From: Streptomyces sp. LaPpAH-108 | GTDB lineage: Bacteria; Actinomycetota; Actinomycetes; Streptomycetales; Streptomycetaceae | Assembly: GCF_000373625.1 (NCBI RefSeq) | Contig: NZ_KB891993.1 | Coordinates: forward strand, 744,001 to 808,000 | Direction of reading: 5' to 3' | Length of the DNA stretch: 64,000 bases | Part shown: positions 34,499 to 42,449 of the stretch, piece after piece | Layout: every line of letters begins with the position of its first letter | Position numbering within the stretch: position 1 is the stretch's first letter | Position numbers and translations under genes: made by a program | The notes under the pieces: model-generated | The model's database searches: none | What the model was told of the DNA's origin: nothing | The model's input: the letters and a program-made list of their open reading frames with translations, nothing else

Positions 34499-35449
34499 AT
34501 GGACCACAGCGGGCACGGCATGATGCCGGATCTGCCGCCGTTCACGCTGGGACGGGGGCTGGAGTGGTCGGCGGACCCGTTCTTCCTGATCGCCTGTCTG
34601 GCCGGGCTCGGGCTGTACGCCTGGGGCGTGGTGCGGCTGCGGCGGCGCGGGGACCAGTGGCCGGTGGCGCGGACGGTGTCGTTCGCGGTGGGCGTGCTGA
34701 CGATCGGCCTGGTGATGTGCACCAAGCTGAACGACTACGGCATGGTCATGTTCAGCGTGCACATGGTGCAGCACATGATCATCAGCATGCTGTCGCCGAT
34801 CCTGCTCCTGCTCGGCGCCCCGATGACGCTGGCGCTGCGCGCGCTGCCGACGGCGGGCAAGGGCCGCACGGGGCCGCGCGAGCTGCTGCTGGCCCTGCTG
34901 CACAGCCGGTACATGCGGGTGATCACGCACCCGGCGTTCACCATCCCGATGTTCATCGCGAGCCTGTACGCGCTGTACTTCACCCCGCTGTTCGACTTCC
35001 TGATGGGCTCGCCGCTCGGGCACATCGCGATGATGGTGCACTTCCTCGCGGTGGGCGTGGTGTTCTTCTGGCCGATCATCGGCGTGGACCCCGGTCCGCA
35101 CCGGCCCGGCTATCTGATGCGGATGCTGGAACTGTTCGCGGGGATGCCGTTCCACGCGTTCTTCGGTATCGCGCTGATGATGGCGTCCGAGCCGATGGTG
35201 AAGACCTTCCAGCACCCGGCGGCCTCCCTCGGCATCGACGCCCTCTCCGACCAGAACGCGGCGGGCGGCATCGCCTGGGGCTTCAGCGAGGTCCCCTCGG
35301 TGCTGGTGCTGATCGCCCTGCTGTTCCAGTGGTACGGCTCCGAGCAGCGGCAGGCCCGCCGCAAGGACCGCGCCGCGGACCGGGACGGTGACAAGGAGCT
35401 GGAGGCGTACAACGCCTATCTGGCCTCGCTGAGCGGGCGCCAGGGCTGA
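34499..35449 (+). CDS. cytochrome c oxidase assembly protein, caa3 CtaG family
   Basis: 316 residues, with about seven to nine membrane segments and a His-rich N-terminus (MDHSGHGMM). Family features include VHMVQHMIISMLSPILLLLG, SPLGHIAMMVHFLAVGVVFFWPIIGVDP and FAGMPFHAFFGIALM; the conserved His residues in the membrane are likely copper ligands. It probably delivers copper to the oxidase. The ATG at 34499 follows AGGAG by seven bases. A cytochrome oxidase subunit I gene lies 11 kb downstream. A very strong terminator follows. Confidence 0.88.
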   Translation: MDHSGHGMMPDLPPFTLGRGLEWSADPFFLIACLAGLGLYAWGVVRLRRRGDQWPVARTVSFAVGVLTIGLVMCTKLNDYGMVMFSVHMVQHMIISMLSPILLLLGAPMTLALRALPTAGKGRTGPRELLLALLHSRYMRVITHPAFTIPMFIASLYALYFTPLFDFLMGSPLGHIAMMVHFLAVGVVFFWPIIGVDPGPHRPGYLMRMLELFAGMPFHAFFGIALMMASEPMVKTFQHPAASLGIDALSDQNAAGGIAWGFSEVPSVLVLIALLFQWYGSEQRQARRKDRAADRDGDKELEAYNAYLASLSGRQG

Positions 35450-35474
35450 CGCCACCGAGGGAACACGGGTCGTA

Positions 35475-35507
35475 CGGGGCCGGTCGCGAAGAACGCGACC
35501 GGCCCCG
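35475..35507 (+). terminator. perfect 14-bp hairpin terminator after the CtaG-family gene
   Basis: CGGGGCCGGTCGCG (35475-35488) pairs perfectly with CGCGACCGGCCCCG (35494-35507) around an AAGAA loop. It lies 25 bases after the stop codon. Confidence 0.85.
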
Positions 35508-35573
35508 AGTCGTGCCACGGACGGCGGACACGGGGCACCATGGGGGTGGACCGACCACGAGGAGGGTGCCGCG

Positions 35574-35753
35574 ATGCCCGGTTCCACGAACGGTTCCACC
35601 AACGGCTCCACCAGGATCATGGGAGCCCTGACGGTCGGCGGCCTCGTCGTCGTCACGGCATACACGGTCGCCCTGGGCGGCAACGGCTGGCTCTGGTTCG
35701 GCTGGATCGTCCTGGTCCTGCTGACCCTGGCCCTGGTCCTGACCAAGTCGTAG
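35574..35753 (+). CDS. small membrane protein with GSTN repeats (59 aa)
   Basis: A 59-residue protein from the ATG at 35574, preceded by GAGGAGGG. Residues 3-14 are three tandem four-residue units, GSTN-GSTN-GSTR, followed by two membrane helices (MGALTVGGLVVVTAYTVAL and WFGWIVLVLLTLALVLT). It stands alone between a strong terminator and the Lrp gene, so it must have its own promoter or be read from upstream leak. The codon bias and site are convincing; function is unknown. Confidence 0.75.
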   Translation: MPGSTNGSTNGSTRIMGALTVGGLVVVTAYTVALGGNGWLWFGWIVLVLLTLALVLTKS

Positions 35754-35787
35754 GGCGCCCCCTGGCCAGGCTGATTACAGTTCCCGC

Positions 35788-36273
35788 ATGAGCAGCAGGG
35801 CCGCGTCCTTCGACGATCTCGACCGGAAGATCATCACCGCGCTGATGGCGAACGCGCGGAGCAGTTTCGCCGAGATCGGGGCGGTGGTCGGGCTGTCGGC
35901 CACGGCGGTGAAGCGGCGGGTGGACCGGCTGCGGGAGAGCGGGGTGATCACCGGGTTCACGGCCACCGTGGAGCCCTCGGCGCTGGGCTGGCGCACCGAG
36001 GCGTATGTGGAGGTCTACTGCGAGGGGGCGGCCCCGCCCCGGCGCCTTGCCGAGGTCGTGCGGGGGCATCCGGAGATCGCGGCGGCCATGACGGTGACCG
36101 GCGGCGCGGACGCGCTGCTGCATGTGCGGGCGCGGGACGTGGAGCACTTCGAGGACGTGCTGGAACGCATTCGCGCCGAGCCCTTCATCCGGAAGACGAT
36201 CAGCGTGATGGTCCTGTCCCACCTTCTCCCGGACAGTCCGGAAGCGGGCGCCACCCAGGCCGCACCGGAGTGA
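35788..36273 (+). CDS. Lrp/AsnC-family regulator
   Basis: 161 residues. The N-terminal HTH is LDRKIITALMANARSSFAEIGAVVGLSATAVKRRVDRL, and the C-terminal RAM ligand domain begins near residue 70 and includes VTGGADALLHVRARD. Such proteins respond to amino acids. It is transcribed towards the DDAH-rocD operon 165 bp downstream, its likely target, with arginine, ornithine or a related compound as effector (inference). TACAGT six bases before the ATG, without a Shine-Dalgarno, suggests a leaderless mRNA. Confidence 0.88.
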   Translation: MSSRAASFDDLDRKIITALMANARSSFAEIGAVVGLSATAVKRRVDRLRESGVITGFTATVEPSALGWRTEAYVEVYCEGAAPPRRLAEVVRGHPEIAAAMTVTGGADALLHVRARDVEHFEDVLERIRAEPFIRKTISVMVLSHLLPDSPEAGATQAAPE

Positions 36274-36363
36274 TCATCCGATAAACCTCGAATAGGCGCA
36301 GGTGTCGTGCGTTCTCGTCGGCCAAGACGCAGCGATACTGCACTGACACGCAGCTTTTGTTTC

Positions 36364-36393
36364 TTGTCCGCCGTCGCCGGGTGTTCTTACCGT
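36364..36393 (+). promoter_or_regulatory. probable promoter of the DDAH-rocD operon
   Basis: TTGTCC (36364-36369) and TACCGT (36388-36393) are separated by 18 bases and lie 45 bp before the GTG at 36439. An AT-richer stretch (CAGCTTTTGTTTCTTG) just upstream is where an Lrp-type regulator might bind. Confidence 0.5.
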
Positions 36394-36438
36394 GGTGACA
36401 TCCCCGAGTGACACACCGGAAAGCGGAGGAAACCCTCT

Positions 36439-37251
36439 GTGGCCGAAACCCGTGTGCGGCGCCCCCGGCGCTTCCTGGTCTGCGAACCCAGACACTTCGA
36501 AGTGCGGTACGCCATCAACCCCTGGATGCGTCCCGACGCCCCCGTGGACGCCGAGCTGGCGCGGACCCAGTGGCGCACGCTGATCAGCGCCTACCGCGAC
36601 CACGGGCACACCGTGGAGGAGATCGACCCGGTCCCCGGACTGCCCGACATGGTGTTCGCCGCCAACTCGGCGATCGTGGTCGGTGGCCGCGTCTTCGGCT
36701 CGCTGTTCCACGCCCAGGAGCGGCGCCCGGAGTCCGAGCACTACGACGCCTGGTTCAAGACGGCGGGCTACGACGTCTACCGCCCGCTGTCGGTGACCGA
36801 GGGCGAGGGCGACCTGGTGTGGACCGGCCGGTACGTGCTGGCGGGCACCGGCTTCCGCACCTCCCGCGAGGCCCACCGCGAGGTCCAGGAGTTCTTCGGG
36901 CACCCGGTGATCGCCCTGACCCTGGTGGACCCGTACTTCTACCACCTGGACACGGCCCTGTTCGTGCTGGACGACGACAACATCGTCTACTACCCGGAGG
37001 CCTTCTCGGCGGGCAGCCAGGAGGTGCTGCGGCGGCTGTACCCGGACGCCGTGCTCGCCACCCGGGACGATGCGCTGGCCTTCGGCCTGAACTCGGTCTC
37101 GGACGGCCGTCACGTCTTCATCGCCCCCCAGGCGGAGGCACTGGCCGCGCGTCTGGACGACCATGGATACACCCCCGTTCCCGTCGACCTGTCCGAGCTG
37201 CACAAGGCGGGCGGCGGCATCAAGTGCTGCACCCAGGAGATCCGCTCATGA
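36439..37251 (+). CDS. dimethylarginine dimethylaminohydrolase (DDAH)-like amidinohydrolase
   Basis: 270 residues with a GTG start following GGAGG. The guanidino-modifying fold is shown by DMVFAANSAIVVGGRVF near the start, the catalytic His in PYFYHLDTAL, and the nucleophilic Cys in GGGIKCCTQEI at the C-terminus. DDAH converts methylated arginines to citrulline plus methylamine; relatives hydrolyse arginine or act as ornithine-producing enzymes. Its ATGA overlap with rocD argues that the product feeds ornithine metabolism. Confidence 0.88.
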   Translation: MAETRVRRPRRFLVCEPRHFEVRYAINPWMRPDAPVDAELARTQWRTLISAYRDHGHTVEEIDPVPGLPDMVFAANSAIVVGGRVFGSLFHAQERRPESEHYDAWFKTAGYDVYRPLSVTEGEGDLVWTGRYVLAGTGFRTSREAHREVQEFFGHPVIALTLVDPYFYHLDTALFVLDDDNIVYYPEAFSAGSQEVLRRLYPDAVLATRDDALAFGLNSVSDGRHVFIAPQAEALAARLDDHGYTPVPVDLSELHKAGGGIKCCTQEIRS

Positions 37252-38474
37252 CCGCACCCGCGCACCCGCGCACCACCGACGACCTCATCCGGGCGGAGGA
37301 GCCGGTCCTCGCGCACAACTACCACCCGCTGCCCGTCGTCGTCGCACGGGCCGAGGGCGCCTGGGTGGAGGACGTGGAGGGCCGCCGCTATCTCGACATG
37401 CTGGCGGGCTACTCGGCCCTCAACTTCGGCCACCGCCACCCGGCGCTGATCCGGGCCGCCCACGACCAGTTGGACCGCCTCACCCTGACCTCCCGCGCCT
37501 TCCACAACGACCGGCTCGCCGAGTTCGCCCAGCGTCTGGCCGCGCTCACCGGTCTCGACATGGTGCTGCCGATGAACACCGGCGCGGAGGCGGTGGAGAG
37601 CGGCATCAAGCTGGCCCGCAAGTGGGCGTACGACGTGAAGGGCGTCCCCGACGGCCAGGCGAACATCGTGGTCGCGGCGGACAACTTCCACGGGCGGACG
37701 ATCACCATCGTCAGCTTCTCCACCGACGAGTCGGCGCGGGCGGGCTTCGGCCCCTTCACGCCCGGCTTCAAGATCGTGCCGTACAACGACCTCGCGGCAC
37801 TGGAGGAGGCGGTCGACGAGCACACGGCCGCGGTCCTGATCGAGCCCATCCAGGGCGAGGCCGGGGTGATCATCCCGGACGAGGGCTATCTCACCGGGGT
37901 GCGCGAGCTGACCCGGCGCAAGGGGTGCCTGTTCGTCGCGGACGAGATCCAGTCCGGGCTCGGCCGCACCGGGCGCACCCTCGCCGTCGAGCACGAGAAC
38001 GTGGTGCCGGACGTGCTGCTGCTCGGCAAGGCGCTCGGCGGCGGCATCGTGCCGGTGTCGGCGGTCGTGGCCCGGCGCGAGGTCATGGAGGTGCTGCACC
38101 CGGGCGAGCACGGCTCCACCTTCGGCGGCAACCCGCTGGCGGCGGCCGTCGGCACGGCGGTGGTCGAACTCCTGGAGACCGGCGAGTTCCAGAGCCGGGC
38201 CGCCGAGCTGGGCCTGGTCCTGCACGAGGGTCTTACGGCGCTGCTCGGCCACGGCGTGACCGGGTTCCGGGCGCGCGGGCTCTGGGCGGGCGTGGACATC
38301 GACCCGGCGCTGGGCACGGGGCGCGAGATCAGCGAGCGGCTGATGCGCGAGGGCATCCTCGTCAAGGACACCCACGGTTCGACGATCCGGCTGGCGCCGC
38401 CGCTGACCATCACGGCGGAGGAGCTGCGGGGGGCGCTGGACACGCTGGCGAAGGTGCTGGGGCAGGCGGGCTGA
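37248..38474 (+). CDS. rocD: ornithine aminotransferase
   Basis: 408 residues of class III aminotransferase. LAGYSALNFGHRHP, NTGAEAVESGIKLARKW, the PLP-contacting DEIQSGLGRTG and the Schiff-base Lys in LLLGKALGGG are all present; GSTFGGNPLAAAVG follows. The enzyme converts ornithine and 2-oxoglutarate to glutamate-5-semialdehyde and glutamate. The start overlaps the DDAH stop, so both are made together under the upstream Lrp gene. A convergent-gene terminator follows at 38482. Confidence 0.93.
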   Translation: MTAPAHPRTTDDLIRAEEPVLAHNYHPLPVVVARAEGAWVEDVEGRRYLDMLAGYSALNFGHRHPALIRAAHDQLDRLTLTSRAFHNDRLAEFAQRLAALTGLDMVLPMNTGAEAVESGIKLARKWAYDVKGVPDGQANIVVAADNFHGRTITIVSFSTDESARAGFGPFTPGFKIVPYNDLAALEEAVDEHTAAVLIEPIQGEAGVIIPDEGYLTGVRELTRRKGCLFVADEIQSGLGRTGRTLAVEHENVVPDVLLLGKALGGGIVPVSAVVARREVMEVLHPGEHGSTFGGNPLAAAVGTAVVELLETGEFQSRAAELGLVLHEGLTALLGHGVTGFRARGLWAGVDIDPALGTGREISERLMREGILVKDTHGSTIRLAPPLTITAEELRGALDTLAKVLGQAG

Positions 38475-38481
38475 GTACGGA

Positions 38482-38519
38482 GCCGGTGGGCCGGGCGCGG
38501 GCGCGTCCGGCCCACCGGC
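38482..38519. terminator. bidirectional terminator between rocD and DUF305
   Basis: GCCGGTGGGCCGG (38482-38494) pairs perfectly with CCGGCCCACCGGC (38507-38519), 13 bp, with a 12-base loop. It fills the gap between two convergent genes and should act in both directions. Confidence 0.85.
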
Positions 38520-38529
38520 GTGCCCGGCG

Positions 38530-39135
38530 CTACTTGTCGCCGTCGAGGAGCTTCCTCATCTCCGCGATCTCGGCGCTCTGGCCCTCGATGATGGCGTCGG
38601 CCATCTTCGTGGCGGGGGTGTAGCGGCCCTTGTCCTTCTCCGTGGTGGCCATCTCCACGGCGCCCTGGTGGTGGCGGATCATCAGGGAGAGGAAGGCGGA
38701 GTCGAAGTCGGCGCCCTTCTTCTTCTCCAGGTCCGCCATGTCGTCGGCACCCATCATTCCGGTCATGCCGGTGTGGGCCGAGTGGTCCATCCCGGCCATG
38801 GGCGGCTGCTCGCCCCAGGACTTCAGCCAGCCGGTCATGGTGCGGATCTCCGGGTCCTGGGCCTTCTCGATCCGCGCGGCGAGGTCCTTGACCTGGGCGG
38901 ACCCGGCCCGCCCGGCGGCGAGCCGGGCCATCTCCAGGGCCTGCTGGTGGTGCGGGATCATGCCCTGCGCGAAGGCGACGTCCTGGGCGTCGTGCGCCGC
39001 CGCGGTGGCGGAGGCACCGTGCGCGGAGTGGGCGCCGGTGTCGGTGTGGGCGCCGCCGCAGGCGCCGAGGAGGAGCGCGGCGGAGAGGGTGGCCGCGCCG
39101 AGCGTGAGGGCGCGCAGGGGTTGACGGATGGTCAT
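38530..39135 (-). CDS. DUF305 lipoprotein
   Basis: 201 residues with a lipoprotein signal (LSAALLLGACGG, lipobox LGAC) placing it outside the membrane. The DUF305 fold is marked by two HH motifs, FAQGMIPHHQQALEMARLA and FLSLMIRHHQGAVEMA, separated by a Met- and His-rich loop (MAGMDHSAHTGMTGMMG). The His/Met pattern resembles copper-binding proteins; a copper-handling role is inference. A DUF6153 gene lies 74 bp upstream on the same strand. Confidence 0.88.
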   Translation of the reverse strand: MTIRQPLRALTLGAATLSAALLLGACGGAHTDTGAHSAHGASATAAAHDAQDVAFAQGMIPHHQQALEMARLAAGRAGSAQVKDLAARIEKAQDPEIRTMTGWLKSWGEQPPMAGMDHSAHTGMTGMMGADDMADLEKKKGADFDSAFLSLMIRHHQGAVEMATTEKDKGRYTPATKMADAIIEGQSAEIAEMRKLLDGDK

Positions 39136-39208
39136 GTGGAACTCCTGTGGTCCGAGGGTTCTGAGGGCACACCGCTGAACGCGACCGCGTACGGCCGCGC
39201 GGGTGCCT

Positions 39209-39601
39209 CTAGATCCGCAGGAGTTGGAGTTCCGCCAGGGAGGGCGGCGCGCGGGCACCGTCCGGCGCCGACGCGGCACGGGCGGGCGAGAGGGCGCCGG
39301 GTACGGGGGTGACGGCGTCCGGGGAGGCGGGAAGCGCGAGTTCGGGCCCACCGGGTACGGCGCCGGACGCACAGGTGGCGTCGGCGTGGTGCACATGCCC
39401 GCTTCCGTCGTGGCCGTGGTGGGCCCCGCAGTCGCCGGGAGCGCTGAGCACGACGGCCGCGTGCGGGGCGCTCGCCCGGTGCACGGGTCCGAGTCCGCCG
39501 CCGGGCGCCAGACCGTGCATGCCGAGCAGCCCGCCCAGCACCAGCAGCACGAGCAGCCGCCACGGGGGCGGGCCTGGGGTGCGCTGACGGGTGCCGGACA
39601 T
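39209..39601 (-). CDS. DUF6153 family His-rich membrane or exported protein
   Basis: 130 residues. One hydrophobic segment (LLVLLVLGGLLGMHGL) near residue 20 is followed by a low-complexity tail with a Cys/His cluster, CGAHHGHDGSGHVHHADATC. I recognise the family as DUF6153, often next to DUF305 genes. TACGAT at 39614-39609 lies seven bases before the ATG at 39601, so I choose that leaderless start over the in-frame ATG at 39610, which lies within the -10. The His/Cys cluster suggests metal binding. Confidence 0.75.
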   Translation of the reverse strand: MSGTRQRTPGPPPWRLLVLLVLGGLLGMHGLAPGGGLGPVHRASAPHAAVVLSAPGDCGAHHGHDGSGHVHHADATCASGAVPGGPELALPASPDAVTPVPGALSPARAASAPDGARAPPSLAELQLLRI

Positions 39602-39780
39602 CGGTCGCATCGTACGACGGCACTGTCCCGGGCCCGCGCCCGGACCCGCCGGTCGGCGCGCGCGGGGTCAGCCCGAGGCGTCCGACGCGGAGCAGAGCAC
39701 GCACTGTTCGGTGACCTGGCCGCACGACCCGCCGGTCCGCCGGAGCCGCCCATGGCGCCTGCGTGGGCGACCGGGTGGGG

Positions 39781-40257
39781 CTACTCGTGGCAGCGGTGGC
39801 ACTCCGAGGCCGTCAGGATGCCGTAGGTGACGGTGCCGTAGACCAGGTGCGGGACCACGTCCGAGGTCCAGTCGACGGGGGACCAGGTTCTCGGGTCGCT
39901 CACGCCGAGGCGGGCCATCGGCACGTCGGCGCCGGCCATGGCGAGGGCGCCGGTCACGAGGCCGCCCAGCCACCAGGGCAGCCGGATGCCGGCCCCGCGC
40001 AGCAGGCCGACGACCACACCGGTGGCGCAGCCGACGCCGATGCCGGTGAGCGCGGCGATGCCGGTCAGCCGGTTGTCCAGGGTCTCGCCCTTGCCGGGGA
40101 CGGGGTGTCCCACGTCGTGGGCGATCTTGTCGACGACCTCGGAGGGGGCCTCGCTGGCGGGCCTGCCCCGCAGCGCCATGTCGGCGTAGGTGACGGCGTT
40201 CAGGACGGTCGTTCCGGCGGCGCCCGCGACGCCGCCGCGCAGAATGGTCTGGATCAT
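39781..40257 (-). CDS. hypothetical integral membrane protein
   Basis: 158 residues with about three membrane helices (GGVAGAAGTTVLNAVTYADM, ALTGIGVGCATGVVVGLL, WWLGGLVTGALAMAGADV). The last residues are SECHRCHE, which happens to fit the CxxCH pattern of c-type heme sites, though a single motif at a C-terminus can be chance. No family is recognised. The stretch 39602-39780 downstream holds no convincing gene. It is divergent from the epimerase-like gene. Confidence 0.75.
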   Translation of the reverse strand: MIQTILRGGVAGAAGTTVLNAVTYADMALRGRPASEAPSEVVDKIAHDVGHPVPGKGETLDNRLTGIAALTGIGVGCATGVVVGLLRGAGIRLPWWLGGLVTGALAMAGADVPMARLGVSDPRTWSPVDWTSDVVPHLVYGTVTYGILTASECHRCHE

Positions 40258-40409
40258 GCCCGCCGTGTTCCCAGGCGCGCGCGGCCGAATCCTGATCGGG
40301 CCGCCGTGCTGATCCCGGCCGTCCCGCCGTACACCCCGGAGACGGAGAGGGTGCCGCCCCGGCGCACGGTGTCCAGGTCCGAGCGGCCGGTGGCCGATCT
40401 GTGCGGGGC

Positions 40410-40435
40410 GTATGACGGTCCGCGTGTACGGGTAC
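40410..40435 (+). promoter_or_regulatory. SigB-like promoter before the epimerase-like gene
   Basis: GTATG (40410-40414), a 15-base spacer and GGGTAC (40430-40435) match the Streptomyces SigB-type pattern GNNTN-14/16-GGGTAC. It lies 54 bp before the ATG at 40489. This would make the gene stress-induced. Confidence 0.4.
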
Positions 40436-40488
40436 CCGGCGGGCCGGAAAGCAGGTGAATCGCGCGTATATGCCGGGAGGCGGCTGCC

Positions 40489-41520
40489 ATGGCGGACACG
40501 GGGCTGAACGACAAGGGCGGCCTGCGGGTCGTGGTCGTCGGGGCGACCGGCAACGTCGGCACCAGCGTGGTGCGGGCGTTGAGCGAGCGCCCGGAGGTGG
40601 GGTCGGTCCTCGGTCTGGCCCGCCGGACACCCGACTGGCGGCCGGAAAAGACGACCTGGGCGGCCGTGGACGTCGCCCCCGGCGGCGGCGACCTCCTCCC
40701 CCACTTCAGGGGCGCGGACGCGGTGATCCAGCTGGCCTGGAAGTTCCAGCCCACGCACGATCCGCTGACGACCTGGCGGACCAACGTGCTCGGCAGCAGG
40801 CGGGTGTTCGAGGCCGTCGCCGAGGCCGGGGTGCCCGCGCTGATCCACGCCTCGTCCGTGGGCGCGTACTCGCCGGGCCCCAAGGACCGTACGGTGGACG
40901 AGTCGTGGCCGACCGACGGCTGGCCGCAGGCGGCGTACTGCCGCGAGAAGGCGTACCTGGAACGCTGCCTGGACGCCTACGAGTTGGCGCGCCCGGAGAT
41001 CCGGGTCGTACGGATGCGTCCCGGCTTCATGTTCAAGCGGGAGTCGGCCGCCGAGCAGCGCAGGATCTTCGCGGGGTCGCTGATCCCGCCGCAGCTGATA
41101 CGGCCGCAGTTCGTACCGGCGGTGCCGAAGCTGCCCGGGCTGGTGTTCCAGGCGCTGCACACCGACGACGCCGCCGACGCGTTCGCGCGAGCCGTCACCC
41201 TGCCGGTGCGCGGCGCGTTCAACCTCGCCGCCGAACCGGTCCTGGACTCTGCCGAGTTGGGCAAGCTCCTGGAGGCGAGGCCGGTGCGGGTGCCGCTGCC
41301 CCCGCTGCGGGCCGCGCTCGCGGCGGCCTGGTGGCTGCGGCTGGTGCCCGCCTCCCCCGACCTCTTCGACGCGGTGCTGCGGCTGCCGCTGATGAACTGC
41401 GCCCGCGCGCATGAGGAGTTGGGCTGGCGGCCGACGCGTACGGCCCTGGAGGCGATCCAGGACTTCCTGGACGGGCTCGGTGAACGCGCGGGCATGGACA
41501 CCGCGCCGCTCGCCGCCTGA
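40489..41520 (+). CDS. NAD(P)-dependent epimerase/dehydratase-like protein
   Basis: 343 residues of the extended SDR fold: VVVVGATGNVGTSVV is the cofactor loop, and the active-site segment is AAYCREKAYLER, so the Tyr-x-x-x-Lys pair is present (Y-C-R-E-K). HASSVGAYSPGPKDRTVDESWP precedes it. The substrate is unknown. An SD-like GGGAGG lies eight bases before the ATG at 40489. The Nei-like gene starts 26 bp downstream, so they may be one transcript. Confidence 0.85.
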   Translation: MADTGLNDKGGLRVVVVGATGNVGTSVVRALSERPEVGSVLGLARRTPDWRPEKTTWAAVDVAPGGGDLLPHFRGADAVIQLAWKFQPTHDPLTTWRTNVLGSRRVFEAVAEAGVPALIHASSVGAYSPGPKDRTVDESWPTDGWPQAAYCREKAYLERCLDAYELARPEIRVVRMRPGFMFKRESAAEQRRIFAGSLIPPQLIRPQFVPAVPKLPGLVFQALHTDDAADAFARAVTLPVRGAFNLAAEPVLDSAELGKLLEARPVRVPLPPLRAALAAAWWLRLVPASPDLFDAVLRLPLMNCARAHEELGWRPTRTALEAIQDFLDGLGERAGMDTAPLAA

Positions 41521-41545
41521 ACTCACCTGATGTGAGGAGGGCTTG

Positions 41546-42334
41546 ATGCCTGAGCTGCCCGATGTCGAAGGATTCCGTGGGGTGTTGGAGCGCTGCGGGC
41601 AGGGGCGGCGCGTCCAGGAGGTCGACGTCCGTGACGCGGGGGTGCTGCGCGAGGTCTCCGCCGAACGGCTGCAACACACCGTGGAGGGACGGCGGTTCGG
41701 GGAGCCGCGCCGTCACGGCAAGTTCCTGGTCGCGCCGCTGGACGACGGCTCGGGCCCCGCCCTGGTCTGGCACTTCGGCATGACCGGCGCCCTGCTGTGC
41801 GCCCCCGCCGACGAGCCGCCGCACGAGCACGACCGGGTGCTCCTGACCCTGGACGACGGCAACCGGCTCGGCTATCGCGACCAGCGCAAGCTCCAGGGCG
41901 TACGGCTCGCGGACACCCCCGACGACGTGGCCGCGCTGCTCGACGGCCTCGGACCCGACGCGCTCACCATCGGGCGCGACGACTTCGTGGACCTGCTCGC
42001 CGACCGGCGCGGCGCGGTCAAGAGCCTGCTGATGGACCAGTCCGCGCTCGCGGGCCTCGGGAACCTGCTCAGCGACGAGATCCTGTGGCGGGCCCGCATC
42101 GCGCCCGGCCGCCCGGCGGGCGAGATCGAGGAGGCGGAGGCGCGCGGGCTGTTCACGGCGATGGGCCGCGTCCTCGACACCGCCGTACGTGACGCACGCG
42201 TGCCACCACGCCGGAACTGGCTCACCGGCCGCCGCGACGACACCGAGCCGCAGTGCCCGCGCTGCGGGGGCCCGCTGGACTCGCGCCGGGTGTCGGAGCG
42301 GCGGACGGTGTGGTGCCCCCACTGCCAGCGATGA
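41546..42334 (+). CDS. Fpg/Nei-family DNA glycosylase
   Basis: 262 residues starting MPELPDVE, the N-terminal Pro/Glu pair being the catalytic residues of this family (the usual PELPEVE has Asp in place of the second Glu here). RRHGKFL supplies the conserved Lys, LVWHFGMTG and QSALAGLGNLLSDEILWRA the DNA-binding helices, and the C-terminal zinc finger has four Cys (CPRCGG and CPHCQR). It excises oxidised bases and cuts at the abasic site. GAGGAGGG precedes the ATG at 41546. Confidence 0.9.
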   Translation: MPELPDVEGFRGVLERCGQGRRVQEVDVRDAGVLREVSAERLQHTVEGRRFGEPRRHGKFLVAPLDDGSGPALVWHFGMTGALLCAPADEPPHEHDRVLLTLDDGNRLGYRDQRKLQGVRLADTPDDVAALLDGLGPDALTIGRDDFVDLLADRRGAVKSLLMDQSALAGLGNLLSDEILWRARIAPGRPAGEIEEAEARGLFTAMGRVLDTAVRDARVPPRRNWLTGRRDDTEPQCPRCGGPLDSRRVSERRTVWCPHCQR

Positions 42335-42449
42335 GGCTCCCGCGCACCCGGGCACGTTTCGGCCCGGCTCACCTGGAGAACCGGCAGGTGGACGCGGACC
42401 CGTCCGGGACGGCACCGGCCTTCCCGGACACGGTCGGAGGTGGTCGCTC

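Noticed and set aside
34421..35746. Long minus-strand frame of 441 codons opposite the CtaG-family gene
   Set aside because: It crosses the terminator at 35475 and is antisense to a well-defined membrane protein; His/Gln-rich shadow composition.
39602..39780. Possible small Cys-containing peptide (ending CVLCSASDASG on the minus strand)
   Set aside because: No start codon or ribosome site in that frame; I see no gene in this stretch.
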